A model generated the notes under the pieces. It had not been told where the DNA came from. It saw only the letters and a program-made list of their open reading frames with translations, and did no database searches. Positions 46,274 to 58,530 of a stretch of 64,000 nt of DNA are shown here, one piece after another. The DNA comes from Ottelia alismoides (Eukaryota > Streptophyta > Magnoliopsida > Alismatales > Hydrocharitaceae), in assembly GCA_037367405.1 (NCBI GenBank), contig JAZKJV010005749.1, positions 372,001 to 436,000 of the forward strand, in the 5' to 3' direction. Each line of letters starts with the position of its first letter. Position 1 is the first letter of the stretch. A program made the position numbers and the translations under genes.

Positions 46274-46352
46274 TGATCGAGACTCGAACCTCAGGCTCTC
46301 CAAACCTACTTCTTAAGCGCTTGAGCCACCGCTAGAGCACCACATGGCCCAA
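46274..46352 (-). repeat. tRNA-derived SINE-like segment
   Basis: On the minus strand an A-box-like TAGCGGTGGCTCAAGCG (about 46318-46334) and a B-box-like GAGGTTCGAGTCTC (46280-46293) are spaced as in RNA polymerase III promoters of tRNA-derived SINEs. The acceptor-stem halves do not pair as in a real tRNA. The body may extend left to about 46200. No tail or target duplication was found. Confidence 0.45.
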
Positions 46353-47313
46353 GCCGTACATGTATCACGTGCCGAAGTCCTACCTTCGCATCACGTGATC
46401 TGCCGCATGTGAGGTAGTTTTTTGCATCCCAAGCCCCCATCGGTCTTCATAATTTCAAATAAGCCCCCATTAAGGGGATAGGTTCAAAATCTAATTCTTT
46501 TATTTGTAATTTAGACCATGTAGGGACTTGTTTGTGATACTTTTATGAATTTAATTCATGTTGATCTCTCATATATACTCATGTATTAAATATTAAATAA
46601 GTTTGTCACCGTAGGTCCAAACCTTATGAAATTGGTATCGATTTGAAGGTCATTTATTTGCTTAAATGTGATGTCTAACTGACCTTTAAACCTTATATAA
46701 ATTTCTTGATTTAAATGATGACTTAGTTGAATGCTTACTGAATGCTATGATTTTATTTAATTTAGAAAAATCTACTTAGGATCTTAGAATCATTAATTTA
46801 AATAATCATGTCCTGATTAGTACTTAATTGAGGTGCTATTGTATATTGAAACATTGATTGGTCCATTAAGTGTGGTATTGAGCAAATTATCTACCTTTAA
46901 GATTATTAATTGAACATTTAATTTGGATAACTCTATGCATAATTATTCTAATTGATTATTCAACAAATCAGGAGTATATTCTACTTTTGTGGTGTATATT
47001 GTTTATTGTTGTGAAATATATTTTGTATCATATTATCTATAGCTTTGACTTTCATAAAATCTTTGTAAAATTCATGCATTCCATCTTGTTTGCATTATTA
47101 ACCTAGATTTCACTATTCATAAGCTTAATTAAAATTATTTAGACTAAATTAAATAAAGTAATTAGTGTGTGTCCTTGTGTTTGACTTTGGAATTATATAA
47201 GATAAATTAAATTGAGTCCTTCTCGTAGAGATCTTTTGAATTGAATCAGATAAGTCGGTGATTGACTATACTACAACGAATCATTATTACCTTAGCCAAT
47301 TAACGATTCAACA

Positions 47314-47545
47314 GAGGGGGCGATCATAACTGTTCCCCTGCCTCCCATCTCCCAAAACATTGCATGTAGGCCACCTCGGATCAGAGGGGATGATCATGTT
47401 GTATTTATTAGAGACAGATTTTTAACCATCCCCTCCAATCATGTGTAGTCTTTGGTTCAATGGGGACGCGCATAGAAGCACAGAGGGGACAATCCTAATT
47501 ATCCCCCATGTTCCCCCATATCCCTAAAAAAGCAATCGTAGGCCA
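47314..47545. repeat. Unassigned spacer with a direct repeat
   Basis: Sequence between the end of G and the start of LTR I. About 70 bases beginning cagaggggg (47312) recur with changes at 47481, both ending near gtaggccac (47370 and 47549). A third cagaggggatgatcat occurs at 47385. No protein match is apparent. Confidence 0.5.
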
Positions 47546-50500
47546 CTCACCCGGCCACTCGAGTTAAGCAAATAAACAAGGGTCGTTGTGACCCGAATTG
47601 CCAAGCGTAATCAACGAGTTGAATAAAACCACTCAGAAATATCAAGCAATAAATCAATACATGTAAGCGGTTCTCTATTTTATTTACATGATATAGCCAC
47701 TAGGGTCGAACACAAGGAGCACGGAAATAATACGAAGTAGTCAAATTTCCAAAATAAAATAATTTTTAGTGGTTTTAAATTTTTAGATTTTTAAATTTTT
47801 AATAAAGCACACATGCACAAAAATAAAAGAAAACAATCACACTGTTCTTTTTGGATTTTTCTAAAGAATTAAAAATGCTAAGAAAACTAAGATAAAAATA
47901 TTTTTGGATTTTAGAGGTTTTAAAATGTTTTTGATAATTTTCTAGATTAATCTGATGTTTTTGTAGTTTTATAAAAATCAAACAAGGCTCGAGAAGACAA
48001 ACAGTGCACAACCAAGACTAAATTGCAAATTAAAAATATTTAAACTACCACAAAAGTCCTGGATAGCAATTATATGATAAAATATGAATAAAAACCTAAA
48101 AATAGGAACGAAAAATGGAATTTTTGGATTTTCCCCTTGCTTTTATATAATAAGTTTTTAGTTGTTTCGTATTTTTTAGGGTTTTTATAGTGAATTTGCA
48201 AACAAAATTAAAACTGGAGGTAAAGCAAGCGAAAAGGCACACATATAAATTTTTATGGAATTTTTGAAGCCTTTTCGAATTTTTAGGATTTTCATAAGCC
48301 AAACAAGGATATTTTTTAGGGCTTTTGATTTTTTAAAAATATAAAATGCAAAGAAATTAATCCAATAAAATCATAGTAAATATTACACACTAATAGGTGT
48401 TAATGTAATTTTTAGGTAAATTTTCAAATTAATTTACTTTTTATTAAGTCCAAAATACAACGTGTAATTAAGCAAAGCTCATAGGGACCTACTCGTAAAT
48501 AAATTAAGTTCAAAGACCAAATCAGTAACACTTGAAAAAGCCTAGGGCCTTACCTGCAAAAATCCCAAAAAATCACACACATGCTCCATACTGATTACAC
48601 ATGGGTATAAATGCAATTTTCAAATGTTAACATCCATTCAGTAACAATATAAAAGTTCCCAGCAAAACATGCTAATATCCGAGACTACACGTGAGCATAC
48701 ACGTGAGTTCAAATAAACACGACTAGAGTGCAAATATAAAAAAGTATGAGGGTCTAAATGTAAAAGTACTGAACTGCAACATTTATTTAATGGACTAAAG
48801 AAAAATAGCTAAACATGTAAGGTTAAGAGTGAAAGATACCCTTGCAGGCCCGTGCGGAGCATGTGGGATGCGTGGCAGGCTCTCATGAAGACATGTGTTG
48901 ATGGTTCTAATCTGCTCTGCTAAGGATCTGACGTCTCAGGCGCATGGAGCAGGCGTACGTGTCTGATGTCTTCTAATGAGATCAGACGACGCAGAGAATG
49001 TCGGTCCTGATGGCCATTAAATGTGGATCTAACGACTCTGAAAAAAGGGGGTGGATGAACGGTGGAGATGCAATCTGGAAGAGGGGGTCTCGATCTAATG
49101 GTGGCTGAAGATGTTGGAAGAACTTGGGTCCAGCAATCTTCAATCGACCGTGGAGGAAGATCCACAGGCCCACTAATGTCGCTGAGAGGTCCAGCACAGT
49201 CGTAAAGCTCCTCTACGTCTAGGGGTGGGTTCTGATGAAGCAACAAACGGTTGGATTTATGTGGCGGCGTCGCCCCACCAGGAGCTACTCTGACGGGTCA
49301 GCTGGTGAATCAATTAGGTCCCTTTGCACGAACTAGCACCTGCAGAAGGTAGAGGGACTCAGGGCGTTGCTCCGGTCTAAGTTATTGCATACGGAGAGAA
49401 GCGAAATGGTGGAGGTGGTACTCAACTTCCGATGGAGATGGGTGAAGGAAGTCTCAGTCTTAATCTCGCTCCGGTGAGTGAGATATAGGGTGGATAGGTA
49501 GCGTAAGAAGATGCGGGGTGATCTGGCGAGTCGACCCGAACAGAAGGATGTAGATGACGGGCTATAGACCTGGTGGTCAGAGACAACGAACAACGGCAGT
49601 GTGAAATGGGAAGATGGAATCGAAATGGTAAATGCATGGGATAAAAGCATTACCTGAAGCTACAAACAAGTTGAGAAGCTCCAGGCGAAGGTGGTCGGGT
49701 AGGTTATGGCCTCGATCGAGCTGCGGCAGGCTGAGAGGCTATTCGTGGTAGCTCTCCGACGATGCTATGAACTACGAACCTCCAAGCGTCTCCTAAAGAT
49801 CCTAAACTGCTTCTTGAGTGGATGTCACTCCACGGAAGGTGGCTAGGGAAAAATGGGGGCACGAGGGATGAGTTGATGGGTTGGCAGAGCTGAAGAGAGA
49901 TTTTATAGGATGCTCGAAGGTCTGTAAAGATTTTAAGAAAGCGTGCAACCCTAGGAGGATCCAGGTGATTCTAGGGATTTGTGAGTATCTCGAGTGTACG
50001 AGGATTCTCAGGTCCGGATATCAAGGCAAGAGGCGGCCAGGTTCGTGCGTGAAAAGTCAGAGAAGAAGCTTCGGTGAGAGAAATGAGACCCGACCCGGTC
50101 TGGAGGGTGATGTCGACTAGGGTCAACAAACCTATGTGGACCAATAGGGAATTCGGGATTTACAAAATAAAAGGAAATTCAATAAAAAATCACAAATGAA
50201 TTTAAAATGAAAAACACATAAAATAAAAAATGTTTATCATTTTATAAACTATTTTTCCTGTGAATTATAGTTATTTTTGTGAAAATTAATATAATGTATA
50301 TACAATATATAGCACTATATATTGGTATATTATACCTATGTATTATGTACAAGTATTTTTATTTTATTATTTTTACATAAATACCTTTATTTTCTATTTT
50401 ATTTATTTACAACATAATTTTATGAGTGTACAATAATTTTTATTTTATTTTTATAGAATGTTTAAGGGTGTAAAATAAATAGTGGATGTGATATGTTCAT

Positions 50501-50737
50501 ATGTATTTTGTATAAAGGTTTGAGGATTTTATTTCTATTTTTCTTTTATTTTCCTGATTTTCATTTTTATTTTTATTTTTATAAATTATTAAAACTATAT
50601 ACAAGGGTGAAAGGAAAAATTTGGTTTTAAAATGTACAAGTATAGGTGATATGTACAATACATAGTAGACCCTATCTCTCTCTACTTAATTTATTTTGCG
50701 ATCAAGTCAAGGCTTTACCTTCTCTTGGGTTTTGGGT
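47546..50737 (-). repeat. Minus-strand LTR I, U3 end truncated
   Basis: The left end resembles that of LTR J (both contain gggtcgttg about 45 bases in). gtcgaacacaaggagcac lies near 47706, a TATA-like TATAAAAT on the minus strand at 49900-49907, a donor-like CAG|GTAATG at 49654, and the cctatctctctctac block near 50675. The outer 250-300 bases of U3 are missing where J begins. No internal region is attached. Frames at 48920-50120 lie in the GC-richer R-U5 part. Confidence 0.65.
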
Positions 50738-52204
50738 TGATGACCCACCAAGGCGACTCCGGTTAAGTAATATCTACGGGTCGTTGCAACTCGAATCACG
50801 AGGCATGATCAATCAAAAAAGAATCAAGACCACAGAAAGAAGTAAATCAATCAAGGCACAAAATCAAATAGATAACTCGATAGAAATGATGTCAGTGGTC
50901 TCCGCTATTTATTTAACCTGGTATAGCGACCATGGTCGAACACAAGGAGAACGAGAAAAACCTACGAAGTAGTCGGTAATCACATCAGAAAATGCATATT
51001 TTTATTGTTTTTAATTTTTCAAAATATTTTTTTATATATCTTCTAATTAGAAAACAAATAAGAAAGCACGGCTACCAACTAGTTTCACAATTTTTATTAA
51101 TAGTAAAAATGCTAAAAAACATGAAATGAAATTGTTTCTATGTTTTTCAAATATGTAGGTGTTTTCGATAATTTTATGGTATTTTTCTAATTATTATATG
51201 ATTTTATAAAAATAAAAGGAAATCAAAACAAGAGAGCAATGTACAACATGGACATAAAGGCAAATTTAAAATACTAAAATTGCCCAAATGTCCTAGTGAT
51301 GATTTTTATGATAAAATAGATAAAAAGACCTAACTATAGCTACTGAAATCCTATTTTTTATATTTTTTTGGATTTTTAATGATTTTTATAAGATTTTTAT
51401 TGTTTTGTGATTTTTAGGGTTTTTATAAAAGATAATGCCGAAAAATTATACAATGAATTAAAACACACAAACACAAATACACAGGAATTTTTTAGAATTT
51501 TTAGACCATCTTTTCAAATTTTTATGTATGTTAGAAAATAGACATGACACTTTTTAGGGGTTTTTGATTTTTAGAAAATATTAAATAAAATTAAATCAAG
51601 TTATAAAAATTATGATAAATATTACACGTTAGCAGGAGCTAAATATAATTTTTTGGTATTTTTGGAGTTGATTTAATAATTATTTGATGAAAAATAACAC
51701 ATATAGTAGGCACGGACCTAGATGCAATTATCCCAAAGTTACAAGCCAATAAATAACACAATAAAAAGTGCAGGGGCTGAAATTGCAAAAGTCCCAGATC
51801 AACACATGCGATACACGTGACACCGACGTAGATGGGCATAAGTGCAATTCTAAAAAAAGTTTTTACACAAAGCATAACACTGATAAAGCTCAGGGATATA
51901 ACATGCAAATAGCCCACAACTCACGTGTATATGTACGTGTCTCAGGTTCGGAGGGACTTAAATGCAAATTATGAAAACATAGGGTCCAAATTGCAAAATA
52001 GTTCATCTGCTACTTATTTTACAGTACTAAAAGACAAAACATAAACTAACATGGATGAAAAGGAAATATAACCCTTGGGCCACCTGCTGGGAACGTGAGG
52101 GCTCAGACAGCTCTGATGTGCCCCTATAAAAGATCTAACAGATCTGACACGGTCGGCGACGTGCGCCTGAGATGAACTGCTACAGTTTGATCTGATGGTC
52201 CTCA
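50738..52204 (-). repeat. Truncated 3' LTR of element K (J segment)
   Basis: Starts tgatgaccca with gtcgaacacaaggagaac near 50935 and runs through the U5 side of the LTR (51640-52200 shows the usual ttgcaaa/atgcaatt pattern). It ends abruptly near 52205 in RT coding sequence. The R-U3 half, polypurine tract, integrase and RNase H that should lie between are missing. Confidence 0.6.
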
Positions 52205-52977
52205 AAAATGTAATGTCGTCGGGGCATTACATAGACCAAAGGGTATCCGTCTGAAAGCATAAGTCCCAAACGGACATGTGAATGTCGTTTTATCCTGGTC
52301 CTCAGGTGCTATGGCCACCTGATTGTAACCGGAGTACTCGTCAAGAAAGCAGTAGTGACTCTTCCCAGCTAGCCTCTCTATAATCTGATCAATAAAAGAC
52401 AACGAGAAATGATCCTTCTTGGTGGCTTGATTCAATCGTCTGTAGTCCACACAGACCCTCCAAGAAGTGGGTACCTGGGTAGCTATCTTCTCTCCAGACT
52501 CGCTCACAACTGTAGTGATGCCCCTCTTCTTGGGCACCACATGCAATGGACTAACCCACTAGGAGTCGGAGATAGGGTAGATAAAATCGGTGCTCCACCA
52601 TTTCAATTTTCCTTCATGACTACCTCTCAAAGATTCGGGTTCAACCGTCGCTGGAACTCACGCGACGACTTAGCGTCATCTTCGAGATAAATATGGTGGG
52701 AGCACAGAGCTGGATTTATCTCTTGGAGATCAGCTACACTCCATCCTATCACCTTGCGGTTCCTTTCAAGAACCTCCAACAAACGAGATTCTTGCTCCGC
52801 AGTGAAATCAGCTGAGGTAATGATTGGGTACATCTCATGCTCACCCGCAAGGAATCTATACTTCAACGACTGCGGCAAAGGCTTCAGTTCTGGGCATCTG
52901 GGAGCTGGAAAATCTGGCCTCTGAAAGGTCTTGAGTGAATGCAACCATATATGAATGAGAGAACTCTCACTGATCAT
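52205..52977 (-). pseudogene. pol: Reverse transcriptase fragment of element K
   Basis: Two minus-strand frames carry the N-terminal half of RT. 52977-52627 holds LPQSLKYRFLAGEHEMYPII, LLEVLERNRKVIGWSVADL and CEFQRRLNPNL-like sequence (here SREFQRRLNPNL). 52546-52202 holds SWRVCVDYRRLN, CFLDEYSGYNQVAIAPEDQ and AFRRIPFGLCNAP. A stop and frame break near 52550-52630 separates them. The sequence ends just after CNAP, before the catalytic FMDD, at the junction with the truncated LTR. It resembles A's RT closely but differs at many positions, so K belongs to another subfamily. It cannot encode an active enzyme. Confidence 0.85.
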
Positions 52978-53300
52978 GTAACACTGGGGAAGACTGCCCT
53001 ACTTGTGTAGCTGTACTCGATGCTGGTACGGTCTCCACCCTAGCTGCTGGCTCTGAGGAAATCTGACAAGGTAGTAAATCATCAAACTCTGCCCAATCTA
53101 TATCTGAATCCAAAGGATCTGAATCAGAATCACATGATATATATTCTTCTTCTCTTTCCTGAATGCGGTCGTCATCCTCAAGAATGTCCCCAGCCAAGAG
53201 TGTGCTCTATGAACTCTCCTCTGTTGAAAACTGTGGATCTGTTGTATCTGAAGGTGAGAGAAGGGCTCGTGAAATAGGGTCGGACCAAGCGGCTTCATCA
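52978..53300 (-). pseudogene. pol: Protease-RT linker of element K
   Basis: Overlapping minus-strand frames (53301-53098 and 53197-52967) are rich in Asp, Glu and Ser, for example QEREEEYISCDSDSDPLDSD. This corresponds to the acidic linker between protease and RT in A (about 9460-9870). A frameshift lies between the two frames. Confidence 0.6.
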
Positions 53301-53982
53301 TCAGTAATCACAAAGTCACACTCCTGGTGGATGTCTCACTCAGTCTCTGTCGTCTGCTATGTGTCACTGCATTGCTCTAAGCAAGCTGAGTCTCGCACTC
53401 TGGTCTCATCGATCGTCTCCATTTGTATACTCTCATCCTCAACGTGAATGTACACCTTCCCGCTATCATGGTTGGACATCGCCTTGGCTGTGGTCAAGAA
53501 TGGATGTCCTAGAATGATGGGGGTATCGGTCACAGATTTAGGGATCTCCATGTCCAACACAACGAAGTCCATGGGGAATTTCATGCCTTTAATTATGATG
53601 ACCACATCCTTAAACTACCCCTTTGGTCTCTTGACATATCTATCAGCAAACTGAAGGACTGTCCTGCTCTGTCGAAGAGTGCAAACTCGAATCGGTCGAG
53701 TAAGGCTGCCAGAAGGAGGTCTACAGAAGAGCTGCTGTCTAATAGAGTATGTTCGAATCTCTGCTCATGAATATGGCATATGACATAGGGAGCTCCTTTT
53801 TCTAGCCTCTTGGCTAGCAGACGGTTCTGGATAGCAAAGAAAGTGGCACGAGTCAACACATGGATCTTTGCTTGATGGTTCCTCTTCTTCCCGCGGATAG
53901 TGGTCTTCTCTCTCAAGTTCTTCTGGAAGAGAGGGATGTGCTCAAGTTCCTCCTTCAGCTGGATATGGAATCTTTCAATCAT
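53301..53982 (-). pseudogene. pol: Protease region of element K
   Basis: The upstream frame (53982-53593) has RLEKGAPYVICHI and the active-site region TLLDSSSSVDLL; the expected Gly after D-S is Ser, so the protease is probably dead. After a frame change, 53605-53357 carries FPMDFVVLDMEIP and ILGHPFLTTAKA, the second half of the retroviral-type aspartic protease. Comparison with A gives the same order on a different background. Confidence 0.75.
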
Positions 53983-54928
53983 CTAATGGCTGAACTCTAG
54001 CTGCTGATCTTTTTTTGGATTTTTGTTTTTATTCCCCTTACCCAAGCAGAGTGCTTGAGGGAAGGGGATGGCTGGGCCCTCCTCATATAGTGGTCTAGGA
54101 AGAGGTTCCTGCTGCTGCAAAGGCATGGAATCCATACAAGTGTTATCAATCATCACATATGGACTCGAAGATGAAGAAACCTTTCCTTTATTAGTTTTTT
54201 GGGTGTTTTTTACATAGTCCCGGGGTACAGAAACTAGATGAAACACTACTTGAATGGAAGGGGTGACCTAAGTACCACACACAACATCAGGTGTTGCAGC
54301 ATCATCACCACACTCTGGCTCAACATCATGGAATCTGGTGGTATCAGTACCACCCTCTGCAGCTGGAGAAGTGACGGCCTCCGTACCGTCGGTAGGATCA
54401 ACGTCTTTGGTGGCATCAACACCACCGTCAACATCATCCTTAGCGGAATCAGCACCGCTATCCTCCTCGTCTAGCTCTCCTTAAACCTCGTGGTGTCATC
54501 GCTTAGACGAGGTGCCGCTGGCTAGCATCCTACCGCCCTAAGTGTAATAAAGTCAACATCAAATGTATATGAAGCGATGTCACCCAGTAAATCACTAGGA
54601 GTGGTGGTCTCTGTGAACTGTACTTGCTCAGATTTTCTTTTTAAGTTATTCGGGCTGGGCTCAATCTGAGTGGGTATGACAACCTTTCCTTTAATGATCT
54701 CCCTCATCTCTGGGTGAAATTTGTCCATCTCCCGCCTAAAGGATGCCTGCTGGTCTGAGAGTAGGCATGCTAGATCATCAAGGGATGGGTTCTCATAGGA
54801 TGGCCCATGAGAACCGGACAGGTTGCCTCTCTAGAAGTGAGGCTGCTGCTGGAACTGGTAAGGGGGAGGCTGACAATACTGTTGAGGCTGATACTTGAGC
54901 TGCCTCCACTGTTTTCCCTGCTAGTAGG
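53983..54928 (-). pseudogene. gag: Gag C-terminal region of element K
   Basis: Read right to left: a Gln-rich stretch (QQGKQWRQLKYQPQQYCQPP, about 54925-54866); SLDDLACLLSDQQASFRREM then DKFHPEMREIIKG (about 54790-54680); an acidic segment (SGADSAKDDVDGGVD, about 54460-54415); and the gag-protease junction motif AIPFPQALCLGKG (about 54085-54045). These are typical of the Athila Gag tail. Several stops and frame changes interrupt it. L is inserted at 54929, so the rest of K gag should lie beyond the right edge. Confidence 0.65.
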
Positions 54929-57193
54929 TGATGAGCCCTCGTCTACCCTACCTAATTCAACCAGATTAATGATAGAATTAAATATTAAGTTCATTGTAGT
55001 CAGGTAATCGAGACCGATCAAAAACCACTGAGATTAATTAAATTAAACACAAGCAGCAAATTTATTTTACTTGGGCAAGCCCAAGGTCGAACTCAGGGAG
55101 GCTGCTTTCTCCTTAGTGTAATTTTATGTTAATTTCGATGTCAGATTTTCAGGAGAAAATTTTTGGTTTTTTATGCAATAAAGGAAATTACAATGCAATT
55201 CGAGCCAAATTCTAAGTTAATTCTCAAATGATAGTCAAATTAAGTCCAAAATCAATGAAACTTGGCCAGAATAGGAAATGCAATCAAACTAAGCTACTAC
55301 AATTTTTTTGGAATTTTTAGACTCTAAAGGAATTAAATATGAATTTAATATGGATGCTGGGTAGTTTTTTGCAAAATTAATTTTAATAAATACCAAGGTA
55401 CATTATTTTCAGATATAAAAATTATCCTAGATAGGTCTATGCGAGATGAATCCAGGAAAATTAATAAAATAAAAAAATGATGTAAATTGGACCTACTAAA
55501 ATTCAATTAGGTAAAAGACTAATTAATTTATTCAGGCCTCGTGATGTGTGCAAATGGTTTGATTTTTGGGCATTATGAAGAACAACTTAAACTAAACCTA
55601 TTGTGATTTTATGGTGATTTTTTGAGCAACAAATAGTTTAATAAAGAGTTTAAAGAACACAGTTGGCAAATTATGTCAATTTCCACAAAAATAAATATAT
55701 TCGATTCTTCTATGCTCACAAAAATATGACACGTGTCATAAAGGTAAAGCACAAGTTAATCTACAACATGGAATTTTTGCAATTTAAAAATGATGATAAA
55801 TGAATGCCTAAATGTGCATGCAAACACATGGACCAAAATGCAAACAGGAAATAAAATTTCTTAATTCTGAAACATGCATAGAGGTACTAAAGTGAAAATA
55901 ACTATAATGCTGGGATCATGCGTCCAAAATGTCTATGATAACACGTGCACCTCACGTAACGCACCTCGTAGGGACTAAATTGTAATTCTGGAAACTTATA
56001 GGGGCCTCAGTGCAATTCGCCCATCCTGCACATGAGGAACATGTGAGGTACTAGGCTCGGGAGGCTTCGGAGGCTCGGGCAGTGGCTCGGATGCTCTGGA
56101 GGCTCGGACATCGCTTCGAATGCTGCTTCGGGTGCTCCGAGACTAGGTTCGGGGAAGTGGCTCGGAGGGCGCTACGTGGATGTCTGAGAACCATCAGATC
56201 ATGATGGTCCAATGTTGGAGATGGCGGAAGGAGTGGCTTGATGCGGGCCATTGGATCGAGTTAATTCCAACAGTATCTGTAGCTTCTTGCGAGGGCGACG
56301 TGGCAAAGTGCGGACTGTTAGATCCTCTTGATCCAATAGATGCTGATGCGGACGATGTGGGCGAATGAGGACCGTACGATCAAGGTGATCGGATGGTGTC
56401 CGGGCATCTTGTTCCTCCAGGATGCCGCCTCCTGCGGTGGACTTGGCTGGGCTCCAGCGCAGCCCTCCTGGCTCCGCCGCCTTCCCCTGTGGTTGGTGTA
56501 GATCATCGAAGGCTTCTGGATAGCTCGGAATGGTCGTGGAGGCATGGCGGAGCGACCGACATGTTTGGGCGAAGCTGGGGAGGTCTGTAGGCCAGTGTCG
56601 ATGGAGCTCGAAGCAGCTCCGACGTAACTTCCGACCAGTGAAGAAAATAGACCTGCGTGGTTAGTGGTTTCTAGAAAATGACTAGTGCTCGTTGAAGTGT
56701 AGTACGTGAAGAGAGGTCTGAGGCGTGAAGTGATGACCGGTCGGAAGTGTTCTTCCGCCGGGAAGGCGGAGCTGTGATCGGAGATGGGTCAATGTGTCGT
56801 AAGGGCGAACAGATGGTGGCGCAATGGTGAGAGCTCCAAGGCGGAGCTCGCTGGAGGGTCGGAGAGATGTGTTGTCGATCAGAGACGGCAGGAAAAAGGT
56901 GAGAAGTTCGGTTGAGAATAAGATGAAGATCAAAGGAAGAATGGATGAAGCTACCTAGGAATGGAGGCTCGGGGAAGAGCTTCCGGTCGTCGCTCGAGGG
57001 TCGGTAGGGGCCCGAGCTCTAGCATCTCGTCAGGGGAAGCAGCTGGCACGACGGAACTCAGCGTGGATTGCACTGGAGGTGGACCACCATCTTCGCTCTC
57101 TCTCGCAATCAATCACTGTCACCGATGGGTAGATAGGAGCTCTAGGGTACCTCATGCTAGGGTTGATCGGGTCGAAGGTGGCCGAAGGCGGGG

Positions 57194-57201
57194 TATTTAT
57201 A
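57194..57201 (-). promoter_or_regulatory. TATA box of the L LTR
   Basis: TATAAATA on the minus strand, in the same relative place as in B, about 240 bases before the donor-like TAG|GTAG (cut at 56955). Confidence 0.6.
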
Positions 57202-57930
57202 GGAAGAAGGCAGAGATCCAGGTAATGGGAGGCGTGATGTTCATGGAGTTTGTGGAGCGAGGAAGAGGCGATCATGGTGATCGTGGGTTCTAGCGAGGAT
57301 GAGGGATGTCAGGGCTACGTCGTGGGGCGCTCAATGGGCGGAGATGATGGCTGATGTGGTGACAAAAATAGAAAGGGGGAGGAGGTGACGCGAGGTGGGT
57401 GACTTGCATGAGGAAGGCAGCTGGAGGAAGATGGCAGACTTTGGACCGTTGGATCTATTGATCGAACGACTCAGATTGAGGTGCTAAGGAGGGGTCTGGA
57501 TTAGATCCCAGTGATGCGACCAAAGGGCGTAGCGATCCCAGTAGGTACGGGCGCTTGCGAACGGTGGGGATGGGATCTGGGATGATGATCCAGAGGTGGG
57601 GTTTAGGCGTGATTGGTCGGTTATAATTAAAGCACATGGCGATGTTCGTGTGGTGAGGGTGAAGACACGTGGCTGGCTGAAAAGAAGGCACTGGCTGACG
57701 GTTTAGATGAGATCTAGGCCAAGATTAGACGGTTGTGAGCTGATGCGGCGTAAACGGCCGAGATCTAGAGGAAGGGGGCGCCATCCGACGGTGGAGAATA
57801 AGAGATGCGTGGTGAGCGAATAAGTGGGCCACGTGGCGCAACCAGAGAGCACCACGTGGCCCAATCAGAATGGCTGAGGAAGAATATGAAATAAGAGGGA
57901 GAAAATGGCTGAATTTGGAAAAACTCGAAG

Positions 57931-57971
57931 CATTAAAGTTGTAGATCTCGATGAGATATACAAGTTTCATG
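57931..57971. repeat. U3 stem-loop of the L LTR
   Basis: 18-base arms (57931-57948 and 57954-57971) around a five-base loop cgatg, with two or three mismatches. Same element as at 18926-18966. Confidence 0.75.
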
Positions 57972-58516
57972 TTGACCAAAAACTGAAACGAGGTCGAATA
58001 CAATAATAAAATACAAGGGTACAAATATACATACATATAGTATACAATGGGGACCCAAAACCCATGTTTTGCATACAAGCTCCGATTAAAATGAAATTGG
58101 TCTCATTTTGAAGGTCTCTGAATGTATATTATTTTTAGAGTGAGTAGACCTGAATCGGAGGCTGTAAGAGAGAGATATGTGCATTCTAAGGTCCATGGTC
58201 TCAAACTTGGTTTGGGGTTTTATTTGTCAATTTTACAGGTTAGCATTTTTTGGTATTTTTCTTGTATTATTATTAGTGATATATACAGTATAGAGTGGAT
58301 TTATGGGATTTCGGGTTAGTGTAAAATATATACAGATGAGTGATTGTTGCAAGTGACTTTGGCTTCTTATTTCATGCAGATGTAAATGCTAAAATGCGGA
58401 TGTTATCAATGCATGCATGAATGCTAATTATGCAATATTGGTGGAAATATGCTTCTAATTACTCGGGAACAAGGCTCTATTTTCAACTTTAAGAGTTATG
58501 AATTATAGATTCATCA

Positions 58517-58530
58517 ACCCCCTATACTTA
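58517..58530 (-). other. Polypurine tract of element L
   Basis: The minus strand reads taagtatagggggt directly next to the LTR. It is preceded (58537-58552, minus strand) by the gctcggggacgagc hairpin typical of plant Ty3/gypsy 3' ends. Confidence 0.88.

Larger units (their letters stand above)
43726..47313 (+). repeat. 3' LTR of element G, remainder
   Basis: Resumes with sequence matching A's U3 (ttaacaaatga...ttgtaaataa). It includes the stem-loop at 43981-44017, a donor-like CAG|GTACC near 45078, ttgtaatttagaccatgtagggac near 46505 and the U5 hallmark ccttgtgtttgac near 47173. The end gattcaaca near 47313 is approximate. A DNA element and a tRNA-like segment lie within it. The frame 44748-45041 has no support as a gene. 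Confidence 0.6.
54929..58516 (-). repeat. 3' LTR of element L (3,588 bp)
   Basis: Left end tgatgagccc, right end tatagattcatca, followed at once by an inverted polypurine tract, so this is the 3' LTR of a minus-strand element. It is co-linear with the B LTR: cttgggcaagcccaaggtcgaactcaggg near 55071-55099, GC-rich block 56040-57420, donor-like site at 56955, TATAAATA at 57194-57201, stem-loop 57931-57971, U3 block 58050-58190. The five bases before it, gtagg (54924-54928), would be the target duplication. GC-rich frames (56051-57691) are byproducts. Confidence 0.85.

Noticed and set aside
46274..46352. A functional tRNA gene
   Set aside because: The promoter boxes are present but the acceptor and anticodon stems do not pair.
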